From the NCBI RefSeq assembly GCF_029227915.1, contig NC_079887.1, positions 62,001-126,000 on the forward strand: a stretch of 64,000 nt of DNA. The letters run 5' to 3'. Positions 1-7,684 of the stretch are shown piece by piece. Positions within the stretch are counted from its first letter, which is position 1. Each line of letters begins with the position of its first letter. The notes below the pieces were generated by a model that was not told the DNA's origin, made no database searches, and saw only the letters and a list, made by a program, of their open reading frames with translations. The position numbers were made by a program, and so were the translations under genes. Source of the stretch: Hydractinia symbiolongicarpus (Eukaryota; Cnidaria; Hydrozoa; Anthoathecata; Hydractiniidae).

Positions 1-7
1 TAAAAAA

Positions 8-1225
8 TCGTTCGGGAAATGAGTTTACTCCCTGGGTACTTTCTTTGTATACTTTTGACTATACGGGCCGAGTCCGGGATTTACGGGAAGTCGCGGGTTT
101 TCGTTTGCCGGCAATTAAACTTCTTTTATTCAGCGTCTCATCAAAAATGAAAACATTTTTAAAAACTACAAGTCTCATGGGCTTTAGTGGTGAAATAATA
201 ATTTAAAAAATCGTTCGGGAAATGAGTTTACACCCCGGGTACTTTCTTTGTATACTTTTGACTATACGGGCCGAGTCCTGGAATTACGGCAAGTCGCGGG
301 TTTTCGTTTACTGGCGATTAAACTTCTTTTATTCAGCGTCTCAGCAAAAATGAAAACATTTTTGAAAACTACAAGTCTCATGCGTTTTAGTGGTGAAAAA
401 ATAATTTAAAAAATCGTTCGGGAAATGAGTTTACTCCCTGGGTACTTTCTTTGTATACTTTTGACTATGCGGGCCGAGTCCGGGATTTACGGGAAGTCGC
501 GGGTTTTCGTTTGCCGGCAATTAAACTTCTTTTATTCAGCGTCTCATCAAAAATGAAAACATTTTTAAAAACTACAAGTCTCATGGGCTTTAGTGGTGAA
601 ATAATAATTTAAAAAATCGTTCGGGAAATGAGTTTACACCCCGGGTACTTTCTTTGTATACTTTTGACTATACGGGCCGAGTCCGGGAATTACGGGAAGT
701 CGCGGGTTTTCGTTTACTGGCGAATAAACTTCTTTTATTCAGCGTCTCATCAAAAATGAAAACATTTTTGAAAACTACAAGTCTCATGCGTTTTAGTGGT
801 GAAAAAATAATTTAAAAAATCGTTCGGGAAATGAGTTTACTCCCTGGGTACTTTCTTTGTATACTTTTGACTATGCGGGCCGAGTCCGGGATTTACGGGA
901 AGTCGCGGGTTTTCGTTTGCCGGCAATTAAACTTCTTTTATTCAGCGTCTCATCAAAAATGAAATCATTTTTAAAAACTACAAGTCTCATGGGCTTTAGT
1001 GGTGAAATAATAATTTAAAAAATCGTTCGGGAAATGAGTTTACACCCCGGGTACTTTCTTTGTATACTTTTGACTATACGGGCCGAGTCCGGGATTTACG
1101 GGAAGTCGCGGGTTGTGGTTTACCGGCGATTAAACTTCTTTTATTCAGCGTCTCATCAAAAATGAAAACATTTTTGAAAACTACAAGTCTCATGCGTTTT
1201 AGTGGTGAAAAAATAATTTAAAAAA
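8..1225 (+). repeat. Dimeric higher-order repeat, 3 x 406 bp
   Basis: Two monomer types alternate. One ends 'gggctttagtggtgaaataataa', in pieces at about 178-203, 583-609 and 989-1015. The other ends 'gcgttttagtggtgaaaaaataa'. Units are 8-413, 414-819 and 820-1225, each exactly 406 bp. After 1226 the strict alternation stops. Confidence 0.85.
750..771. repeat. 9-bp perfect inverted repeat in the monomer (example copy)
   Basis: Arms 'tcaaaaatg' (750-758) and 'catttttga' (763-771) are perfect reverse complements around a 4-nt A spacer. The same structure is in many monomers of all blocks. Copies with 'tttttaaaaac' or 'tttctgaaaac' carry one mismatch. It could extrude as a small hairpin in either DNA strand or in a transcript. 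Whether it is functional is unknown. Confidence 0.75.
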
Positions 1226-2141
1226 TCGTTTGGGAAATGAGTTTACTCCCTGGGTACTTTCTTTGTATACTTTTGACTATACGGGCCGAGTCCGGGATTT
1301 ACGGGAAATCGCAGGTTTTCGTTTGCCGGCGATTAAACTTCTTTTATTCAGCGTCTCATCAAAAATGAAAACATTTTTGAAAACTACAAGTCTCATGCGT
1401 TTTAGTGGTGAAAAAATAATTAAAGAATTCGTTAGGGAAATGAGTTTACTCACTGGGTACTTTCCTTGTATACTTTTGACTATACGGGCCGAGTCCGGGA
1501 TTTACGGGAAGTCGCGGGTTTTCGTTTGCCGGCAATTAAACTTCTTTTATTCAGCGTCTCATCAAAAATGAAAACATTTTTAAAAACTACAAGTCTCATG
1601 GGCTTTAGTGGTGAAATAATAATTTAAAAAATCGTTCGGGAAATGAGTTTACACCCCGGGTACTTTCTTTGTATACTTTTGACTATACGGGCCGAGTCCG
1701 GGATTTACGGGAAGTCGCGGGTTTTCGTTTACCGGCGATTAAACTTCTTTTATTCAGCGTCTCATCAAAAATGAAAACATTTTTGAAAACTACAAGTCTC
1801 ATGCGTTTTAGTGGTGAAAAAAAAATTTAAAAAATCGTTTGGGAAATGAGTTTACTCCCTGGGTACTTTCTTTGTATACATTCGACTATACGGGCCAAGC
1901 CCGGGATTTACGAGAAATCGCGGGATTTCGTTTGCCGGCGATTAAACCTCTTTTATTAAGCCTCTCATCTAAAATGAAAACATTTTTGAAAACTGCAAGT
2001 CTCATGCGTTTTAGTGGTGAAAAGATAATTGAAAAAATCGTTTCGGAAATGAGTTTACTCACAGGGTACTTTCTTTGTATACATTCGACTATACGGGCCA
2101 AGCCCGGGATTTACGGGAAATCGCGGGTTTTTGTTTGCCGG

Positions 2142-2524
2142 CGATTAAACAACTTTCATTAAGCGTCTCATCAAAAATGAAGACATTTCTGAAAACTACA
2201 AGTCTCATGCGTTTTAATGGTGAAAATTAATTTAAAAAATCGTTCGGGAAATGAGTTTACTCCCTGGGTACTTTCTTTGTATACTTTTGACTATACGGGC
2301 CGAGTCCGGGATTTACGGGAAGTCGCGGGTTTTCGTTTGCCGGCAATTAAACTTCTTTTATTCAGCGTCTCATCAAAAATGAAAACATTTTTAAAAACTA
2401 CAAGTCTCATGGGCTTTAGTGGTGAAAAGATAATTGAAAAAATCGTTTCGGAAATGAGTTTACTCACAGGGTACTTTCTTTGTATACATTCGACTATACG
2501 GGCCAAGCCCGGGATTTACGGGAA
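2142..2524 (+). repeat. Sister copy of the satellite segment at 6806-7188
   Basis: This segment matches 6806-7188 with one difference that I can see (g at 2182). Both copies carry a rare joint, 'gggctttag' followed by 'gaaaagataattg', that I find nowhere else in the window, as well as the uncommon 'ttttaatgg' variant. The CR1 insertion lies between the two copies. Confidence 0.85.
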
Positions 2525-2546
2525 ATCGCGGGTTTTTGTTTGCCGG

Positions 2547-2552
2547 CGATTA
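2547..2552 (+). repeat. Target-site duplication, left copy (CR1 element)
   Basis: 'cgatta' ends the left satellite flank and recurs at 6806-6811 at the start of the right flank. Counting it once restores a single interrupted monomer: 110 nt to the left plus 92 nt to the right gives 202 nt, normal for the 'gaaaattaattt' variant. Part of the match could be chance similarity to the TTA-rich tail, so the true duplication may be shorter. Confidence 0.7.
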
Positions 2553-2570
2553 TTATTATTATTATTATTT
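2551..2570 (-). repeat. 3' microsatellite tail of the CR1-like element
   Basis: About six units of a trinucleotide run (tat/att on the + strand, hence AAT/TAA in the element's own sense) form the junction with the satellite. The element ends in a simple repeat rather than poly(A). Its first bases overlap the satellite 'gatta', which fits priming of reverse transcription from a target 3' end that pairs with the RNA tail. Confidence 0.8.
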
Positions 2571-2671
2571 CATTTATTTAAAGTTGGTTTTACATAGTAA
2601 ATGGTAAATACTAATTTACACCAACTAAAGTAAAAAATAAATAAACAAAAAACACAAAGATGTACCAAACA
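2571..2671 (-). other. 3' untranslated region of the CR1-like element
   Basis: About 100 nt of A/T-rich DNA between the ORF2 stop and the trinucleotide tail. I see no further ORF and no clear hairpin in it. In LINEs of this type the 3' end is where the reverse transcriptase recognises its own RNA, but no specific recognition structure can be read here. Confidence 0.6.
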
Positions 2672-5545
2672 TTAAAAATAAGAGACGAGAATAGCCGACT
2701 TATGTAGCCTACATGTGCAGAGATCTGAAAGATTTAGTGAGATGAGTTCCTTTTTAAATCTCTTGATGGAGAGAGAACTCTTCACTCTGTCAGGCAAAGA
2801 GTTCCATAACAAACAACTTCGAAACAAAAAAGATCTAGTACCAAAGCGTGTTGAACTTGTGGATGGTAAAAGTAGACTATTTTTGCTGCGCAAATTGTAA
2901 CTGATACGTCTTATAGCGTAAAAAGACTGCATAAATGACGGATTTTCGTCTGTTAATGTTTTATAAATCTCTACGCAGATTATACGTAAATGCAGTTCGT
3001 GAATTTGCACACACTTACAATTTACCAACAAGTCCTGATAACTGGAATGATAGTCTTTTGTTACAGCTCTCAATGCACGTTTGTGTGTTGAAATGATTAA
3101 TTTATACTGCACAGCACTGCAATACATCCATATAATGGGACAATAGGTAAATATTGATAAAATATAAGAATTAAGCAATAACTTTGATTGTTCAAAACTA
3201 ATGAATCGTCTTATTCTGTAAAGACATCTGACATTGCTATTTCCTTTTTTACATAGATTAGAGATGTGCTCATTAAAAGTGAGACATCTATCAATAGTAA
3301 TGCCTAATAATTTTACAGATTCCGATGCGACTAGGAAGTTATTGTTTATTCTTAGCGATAAAGTATCACTGTGTGGACAACCTAAAAACATCATCTGAAA
3401 CTTTGCTGGATTAGCAACCAATTGGTTGTTTTCAAACCAAGCTAATACGTTATTTAAGTCATGCTGAAGGTCAGCAATGACTTCATTTAATTGAGATCCA
3501 CAAGTGTAGATTGTATTATCATCAGCAAAGTTGCAAATATCAGTTTTTTCAATAAATAATAATAAGTCATTTATAAATATATTAAACAGAAGTGGACCGA
3601 GAATAGAACCTTGTGGAACGCCGAAAACAATTGAGAGCCACTCACTAAAAGAACTGCAGATTTTGGTTCTTTGAAAACGTCCAGAGAGATAACTTTTCAT
3701 AAGGTAAAGACTTTTTCTATCAAAACCATAAGCAGCCAATTTTGAGATTAAAAGGCCATGATCTATGGAATCAAATGCTTTGGACAAGTCCATTAAGACA
3801 GTTCCCACCACCCCAGACTTATCTAAGCACTGATGCCATTTACCAATTAGGCGAAATAGAGCATTTTGGGTGCTATATTTACTTCTAAAACCACATAATA
3901 ATGATGAAAATATTGGTTGAAAATAGCTAGAAATCTGATTAAATAGAAGCCGTTCCAAAATTTTAGAAAAACTATTTAAAATACTAATTGGTCGGTAATT
4001 TTCTTTCCGACAGTTGTCACCCTTTTTGAAAACGGGAATAACTTCAGATAGTTTTAGTACTGATGGAAATATACCGTTAGTGATGCAAGAATTTATACAG
4101 TTAGTAAGTGGCAAGCAAATTTTGTCTGCAACTATCTGAATTATTCTCGTTGGAATTGGGCCACTGACTGCCTTTTTTGCATTTAGGCTCAGTATCACTT
4201 TATGAACTTCCTCAGGATTAACAGGTAAAAAGGAGAAGTTTCTCTTCGTTTTTGAACGGATCTTTAAAACACTAGGGTGATCAGCATAATGGAGAAGGAT
4301 AGAATCAAGTTCATTTAGAGATACTGAAGAGACCACTTTGGATTTCCAGGGTTTTAAATCAAGTTTCCTTATTAAATCTATGAAATATTTATTAAACATT
4401 GTCGCTACTTCACCTTCATCAGAGATGAATTCATTTTTAACATCATCTAACAAAGAAATCTTTTCACTACCGCGAGATTTGTTCGAAAAAAAAGGTTTAC
4501 AAGAGCTCCAAAAGTCTTTGGAATTGGTCTCGTGGGAATGAAAATATGATCTCTTTGCTGCTCTGTTCATATTTACAATAATGTTTCTTTGTTTTTTATA
4601 AAGCTTTATATATTTAGAGTCACCTGATTTATTAGCTTTATTTTTGTAGTAAGAGCGTTTCATGATGGCCTTCCTTATATTTCTAGTGATGTGAGGCTTT
4701 TGATTACCTCTTACTACTCGAATTTTTGCCGGTGCATGTCTATTTAGAACGTCTGTGAAGACGTTGTGAAAAGCATTAAAATTAGATTGATCAATAGCTA
4801 ATAACTCAGATGAAAGGTCATACTCAAAATTTGTGCGATGAAAATTTCTGAAAGTTCTATATCTTATATATTTAGGTGAACATTTTATAAGAGACGATTT
4901 AAAAAATGTGAAAATCAGATGATGATGATCACTGATTCCAGTTTCAAAAGAGCCGCTCTTTTGAAAGCATCTATTTTTATTTGTGAGAATGAGATCAATG
5001 CATTTTCCATCATCCGATTTAAAACACGTAGGTGTTTTTATTAAACTAGATAAATTTAAATGTTCCATAAATTTAGACATATCATTGTGTGTAAAGACTT
5101 CGTTAAAATCTCCTAGAATTACAAAACTTTCGTAAGATGTTGAAAAATAATCCACTACGTTAATAATCTCGTCAAGAAAATAATTGAGACATTGTTTTGG
5201 GTTACGATATATAGAAATAACAAGAAATGTTCTGTTCCTTAGTCGCAATTCAAAAGGAATACATTGAATATCCTCAGACATAACAGGACATTTTAATTGG
5301 CGCGAAGGAATATCCTGCCTTATATAAACCATTAGACCTCCACTTTTATCTGTAACATCCAACCTATAAGGTTGTTTAAATGAAGAGACCGCAAATTGAG
5401 CCTCTGGGAATGACGAGTCTAATTTAGTTTCTGCAACACATAGAATATCAACATGGTCTAGAACAATACATTGTAACGATATCAACTTATTCCTAATAGA
5501 ATTGATATTCAGATACGAGATTAGAATATTATTTTTATACAACAT
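2672..5545 (-). CDS. ORF2 polyprotein: APE endonuclease and reverse transcriptase (CR1-like)
   Basis: 957 codons, uninterrupted. Residues about 8-210 form an apurinic-endonuclease-like domain: N15 in 'LNINS', the catalytic E39 in 'AETKLD', 'YRNP' at 113-116, 'GDFN' at 145-148 and 'SDH' at 205-207. The reverse transcriptase occupies roughly 480-760, with motif A 'LSKAFD' (D592), 'GVPQGSILGP' from 642 and the catalytic 'FADD' at 673-676. The C-terminal part includes 'LLWNSLPD', a block common near the end of Jockey/CR1-type ORF2 proteins. The enzyme would nick target DNA and copy the element's RNA from the nick. All catalytic residues I can check are present and there is no frameshift. The first Met at 5545 lies just before the endonuclease. 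The frame stays open upstream as far as the ORF1 stop, so translation could also enter from ORF1. Confidence 0.95.
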   Translation of the reverse strand: MLYKNNILISYLNINSIRNKLISLQCIVLDHVDILCVAETKLDSSFPEAQFAVSSFKQPYRLDVTDKSGGLMVYIRQDIPSRQLKCPVMSEDIQCIPFELRLRNRTFLVISIYRNPKQCLNYFLDEIINVVDYFSTSYESFVILGDFNEVFTHNDMSKFMEHLNLSSLIKTPTCFKSDDGKCIDLILTNKNRCFQKSGSFETGISDHHHLIFTFFKSSLIKCSPKYIRYRTFRNFHRTNFEYDLSSELLAIDQSNFNAFHNVFTDVLNRHAPAKIRVVRGNQKPHITRNIRKAIMKRSYYKNKANKSGDSKYIKLYKKQRNIIVNMNRAAKRSYFHSHETNSKDFWSSCKPFFSNKSRGSEKISLLDDVKNEFISDEGEVATMFNKYFIDLIRKLDLKPWKSKVVSSVSLNELDSILLHYADHPSVLKIRSKTKRNFSFLPVNPEEVHKVILSLNAKKAVSGPIPTRIIQIVADKICLPLTNCINSCITNGIFPSVLKLSEVIPVFKKGDNCRKENYRPISILNSFSKILERLLFNQISSYFQPIFSSLLCGFRSKYSTQNALFRLIGKWHQCLDKSGVVGTVLMDLSKAFDSIDHGLLISKLAAYGFDRKSLYLMKSYLSGRFQRTKICSSFSEWLSIVFGVPQGSILGPLLFNIFINDLLLFIEKTDICNFADDNTIYTCGSQLNEVIADLQHDLNNVLAWFENNQLVANPAKFQMMFLGCPHSDTLSLRINNNFLVASESVKLLGITIDRCLTFNEHISNLCKKGNSNVRCLYRIRRFISFEQSKLLLNSYILSIFTYCPIIWMYCSAVQYKLIISTHKRALRAVTKDYHSSYQDLLVNCKCVQIHELHLRIICVEIYKTLTDENPSFMQSFYAIRRISYNLRSKNSLLLPSTSSTRFGTRSFLFRSCLLWNSLPDRVKSSLSIKRFKKELISLNLSDLCTCRLHKSAILVSYF

Positions 5546-5617
5546 ACGAACTTTTTGCAGATCATTATTATTATCAAGTCCATCAATCGTTTGACTAGTA
5601 GAATGGCTATAGAGTCA
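5546..5617 (-). promoter_or_regulatory. In-frame UGA joint between ORF1 and ORF2
   Basis: ORF1 and ORF2 share one reading frame: their start codons are 1158 nt apart, exactly 386 codons. Only the TGA at 5617-5615 separates them. The next 23 codons are open and run straight into the ORF2 Met. The stop is followed by C (TGA CTC), and UGA-C is the context known to be most prone to readthrough. ORF2 could therefore be made by occasional readthrough as a fusion, or by reinitiation at the Met 69 nt downstream. The frame relation is seen directly; the mechanism is inferred. Confidence 0.5.
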
Positions 5618-6703
5618 ACAGGTCAAAAATGATTTAAAATTTTCTTGGAGAACAAATGTACCTTTTCTATTAAGATGCAGTTTACTGCGATTTAGGTGTG
5701 ATTCATCAAAGTTGGAATGAGGAATATAACCAATATTTCTTTCCGCGCACTTTTTTGATACAATCTCGTTTACTTTGAATACCATATTTTTATACTTATC
5801 TCCCCTGGGTACTATCGAAGAAACTACGACAGACGTTTGGTCATCCATGCTAGCAGCCGCTAATGCTAAACCAATTATATCGTCAGCTATCTTATTTGGA
5901 TCCTTGGATTTCTTAAAGTTATTTGTTCCACAGTGCAAGACAAGTACGTCAGGTTTATAAGCCATGGTCGGTTTGATGTAGTGATGCATACATGAAACTG
6001 TTGCACCAGAAAACGATTTTACGAGAACTTTATTTTCAGACGTTGTTAAGTCGTGACCTTTAAGATCCTTCAATATAGAATCACCAACAATAGATATTAC
6101 TCTTTTGTTATTGACATTAACGCTGTTCGATATATCTTTATTACTGGCAATTTCGTGTGATTGATCAAAAAGTGTTTCTTTTTCATGTTTTGATTTACCA
6201 AGTGGCTCTTTTAATTTTTGTAACTCAAAATCAATAATAGGTTTATGCAAACCTTTAGCAATAAAATCATTTACATTATTATGTCCAAGTGGTTTTGATG
6301 ATTCCTCTGGGATTACATTTTCATACAATGGAATTTTTTTAATAAAATTAGCGTTTTCAACCTGTGAAGGCAAAACATGCTCGTCACGGAACAGTGATTT
6401 TTCAGAACTTGAAAGACTTAGAATGCGATTTATTAGGTTGTTTTTGTATCTAAGTTCCTCCTCGAGAAATTTTATTCTTTCACGATACGAAATAAATAGC
6501 TCTTCCAAAACAAAGCGATCCGTAAAAGTAAATTTGCTTTCCCATTTATCAGAGCGCTGCGCTTTTACCTTCGTTTCGTCATACATTCTGTCTATAAATG
6601 CTTCGTCACTTTCTGACTTCTCTTCACTTCTTCTTGAGTCTTTTTCTAAGACAATGGGTATTTCCGACTGTTCCAATATATTTTCTTCATTAATCCTTGA
6701 CAT
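5615..6703 (-). CDS. ORF1 protein with SGNH-family esterase domain
   Basis: 362 codons from ATG at 6703. Residues 1-60 are acidic and polar. Residues about 63-97 (from 'DRFVLEELF') form a charged leucine-rich stretch that could be a coiled coil for self-assembly. From about 202 to the end is an SGNH/GDSL-hydrolase fold: 'IVGDS' with the nucleophile S209 (block I), G232-type 'SGAT' (block II), 'GTNN' at 259-262 (block III) and 'LHLNRKG' with the probable catalytic His at 343 (block V). CR1-group elements are known for ORF1 proteins carrying such esterases, and their proposed roles are in RNP assembly or membrane contact. I see no zinc knuckle or RRM. The gene lies 69 nt upstream of ORF2 in the same frame. 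The esterase assignment is strong; substrate and role are unknown. Confidence 0.9.
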   Translation of the reverse strand: MSRINEENILEQSEIPIVLEKDSRRSEEKSESDEAFIDRMYDETKVKAQRSDKWESKFTFTDRFVLEELFISYRERIKFLEEELRYKNNLINRILSLSSSEKSLFRDEHVLPSQVENANFIKKIPLYENVIPEESSKPLGHNNVNDFIAKGLHKPIIDFELQKLKEPLGKSKHEKETLFDQSHEIASNKDISNSVNVNNKRVISIVGDSILKDLKGHDLTTSENKVLVKSFSGATVSCMHHYIKPTMAYKPDVLVLHCGTNNFKKSKDPNKIADDIIGLALAAASMDDQTSVVVSSIVPRGDKYKNMVFKVNEIVSKKCAERNIGYIPHSNFDESHLNRSKLHLNRKGTFVLQENFKSFLTC

Positions 6704-6805
6704 AATTAAACTTTAACTAAGGGACCTACAAATAGTGATTCCACGATCAACACACCTGTTCCGACCGTCCGTCTCTGCTCAGCAGATGATAACCACTGTC
6801 TTCTT
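6704..6805 (-). other. 5' untranslated region of the CR1-like element
   Basis: About 100 nt precede ORF1 in element orientation, starting near 6805 with 'gaagaagacag'. LINEs usually carry an internal promoter here, but no recognisable core promoter motif is evident to me. ORF1 is complete and a leader precedes it, so this copy is probably not 5'-truncated. Confidence 0.55.
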
Positions 6806-6811
6806 CGATTA
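6806..6811 (+). repeat. Target-site duplication, right copy (CR1 element)
   Basis: 'cgatta', matching 2547-2552. The satellite resumes here in the phase it left off. Confidence 0.7.
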
Positions 6812-7342
6812 AACAACTTTCATTAAGCGTCTCATCAAAAATGAAAACATTTCTGAAAACTACAAGTCTCATGCGTTTTAATGGTGAAAATTAATTTAAA
6901 AAATCGTTCGGGAAATGAGTTTACTCCCTGGGTACTTTCTTTGTATACTTTTGACTATACGGGCCGAGTCCGGGATTTACGGGAAGTCGCGGGTTTTCGT
7001 TTGCCGGCAATTAAACTTCTTTTATTCAGCGTCTCATCAAAAATGAAAACATTTTTAAAAACTACAAGTCTCATGGGCTTTAGTGGTGAAAAGATAATTG
7101 AAAAAATCGTTTCGGAAATGAGTTTACTCACAGGGTACTTTCTTTGTATACATTCGACTATACGGGCCAAGCCCGGGATTTACGGGAAGTCGCGGGTTTT
7201 CGTTTGCCGGCAATTAAACTTCTTTTATTCAGCGTCTCATCAAAAATGAAAACATTTTTGAAAACTACAAGTCTCATGCGTTTTAGTGGTGAAAAAATAA
7301 TTTAAAAAATCGTTCGGGAAATGAGTTTACTCCCTGGGTACT

Positions 7343-7343
7343 T

Positions 7344-7348
<5 letters not shown>
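7343..7348 (+). repeat. Target-site duplication, left copy (second element)
   Basis: 'ttcttt' precedes the poly-T run and recurs at 8940-8945. With the element and one copy removed, 7310-7348 plus 8946-9109 makes exactly one 203-bp monomer. Confidence 0.75.

Positions 7349-7379
<31 letters not shown>
7346..7379 (-). repeat. Poly(A) tail of the second element (poly-T on + strand)
   Basis: An uninterrupted run of 34 T, of which the first three are also satellite sequence. In element orientation it is the 3' poly(A) tail. The flanking target 'tttcttt' could pair with poly(A) and prime cDNA synthesis. The unbroken run suggests a young insertion. Confidence 0.9.
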
Positions 7380-7684
7380 CGCCAAAAGAAATTTACATAC
7401 AACTATTTCAAAATTACAGATACAAGTTCAACATACACATAAGTACAGGCATAAATTTCTACATTAGGATATATATATATACATATATATATACATAACT
7501 GCATCACGTACGTAGAATAAAATGGCAGGAGTAAGTAAAAGACTATGCAGTCTTATCATCTCACACCTTACATAGCCGTCATTAAAAAGAGCGTCAAATA
7601 AAAATTGATAATTAAAAACTTAATAAAATATTAAATGTTATGTTAAATAAAAGAAAGCGTTTAATTATCACACGTAGTGTTGTT
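7380..7684 (-). other. 3' untranslated region of the second element
   Basis: About 305 nt of A/T-rich sequence between the RT stop codon and poly(A). It holds a TA-rich simple repeat at about 7469-7496, alternating ta with two c interruptions. No ORF or convincing RNA structure was seen. Confidence 0.7.

Larger units (their letters stand above)
1..2552 (+). repeat. 203-bp satellite array, left block
   Basis: Head-to-tail copies of a roughly 203-bp monomer. Phase is easiest to follow from the 'tcgttcggg' motif, which recurs at 8, 211, 414, 617, 820, 1023 and 1226. Each monomer carries in order: that motif, a GTATAC palindrome, a GC-rich core (tatacgggccgag... cgggatttacggg), the GCCGGC palindrome, 'gcgtctcatc', an A/T-rich inverted repeat and a 'agtggtgaaa' end. 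The array breaks off inside a monomer at 2552 where the first retrotransposon is inserted. It contains no gene. The open frames at 1230-1571, 1839-2162 and 2217-2597 are by-products of the repeat. Confidence 0.98.
2553..6805 (-). mobile_element. CR1-like non-LTR retrotransposon, apparently full length
   Basis: A 4.25-kb LINE lies antisense to the satellite numbering. In element orientation it reads: about 100 nt of 5' UTR, ORF1 (362 aa with C-terminal SGNH esterase domain), a 69-nt gap, ORF2 (957 aa: APE endonuclease, reverse transcriptase, C-terminal region), about 100 nt of 3' UTR and a short AAT/TAA microsatellite tail. There are no LTRs. An esterase-bearing ORF1 with an APE-type endonuclease and an FADD reverse transcriptase is the known architecture of the CR1 group of the Jockey superfamily, so I place it there. 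Both ORFs are open throughout and the element sits in a clean 6-bp target-site duplication, so it is a recent insertion and could be competent. Clade assignment is from architecture and motifs, not a tree. Confidence 0.92.
6806..7348 (+). repeat. 203-bp satellite array between the two retrotransposons
   Basis: 543 bp of the same satellite in the same orientation, 2.7 monomers long. Its first 383 bp repeat 2142-2524 almost exactly. It ends inside a monomer at 'gtactttcttt', where the second retrotransposon begins. It contains no gene. Confidence 0.97.

Noticed and set aside
8-413. CRISPR-like array
   Set aside because: The repeat is 203 bp with no unique spacers between copies, and there are no cas genes. 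The retrotransposons are eukaryotic.
211-413. CENP-B box in the monomer
   Set aside because: The GC-rich stretch around 'tttacgggaaatcgcggg' looks roughly similar, but the invariant TTCG....A..CGGG spacing is not met in any monomer type I checked.
211-413. Pol III B box suggesting a tRNA-derived SINE origin
   Set aside because: 'gggccgagtcc' matches the B box at 9 of 11 positions but misses the critical TT. The other monomer class misses more, there is no A box at suitable distance upstream, and a T run lies just downstream.
2715-6716. Plus-strand open frames at 2715-2900, 4338-4541, 5775-5960 and 6423-6716
   Set aside because: They are antisense to ORF1 and ORF2 of the CR1-like element and show no domain or composition of their own.
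7469-7496. TA-rich tract as a replication origin or promoter
   Set aside because: A short TA simple repeat in the 3' UTR of a truncated LINE needs no further explanation, and no associated motif is present.
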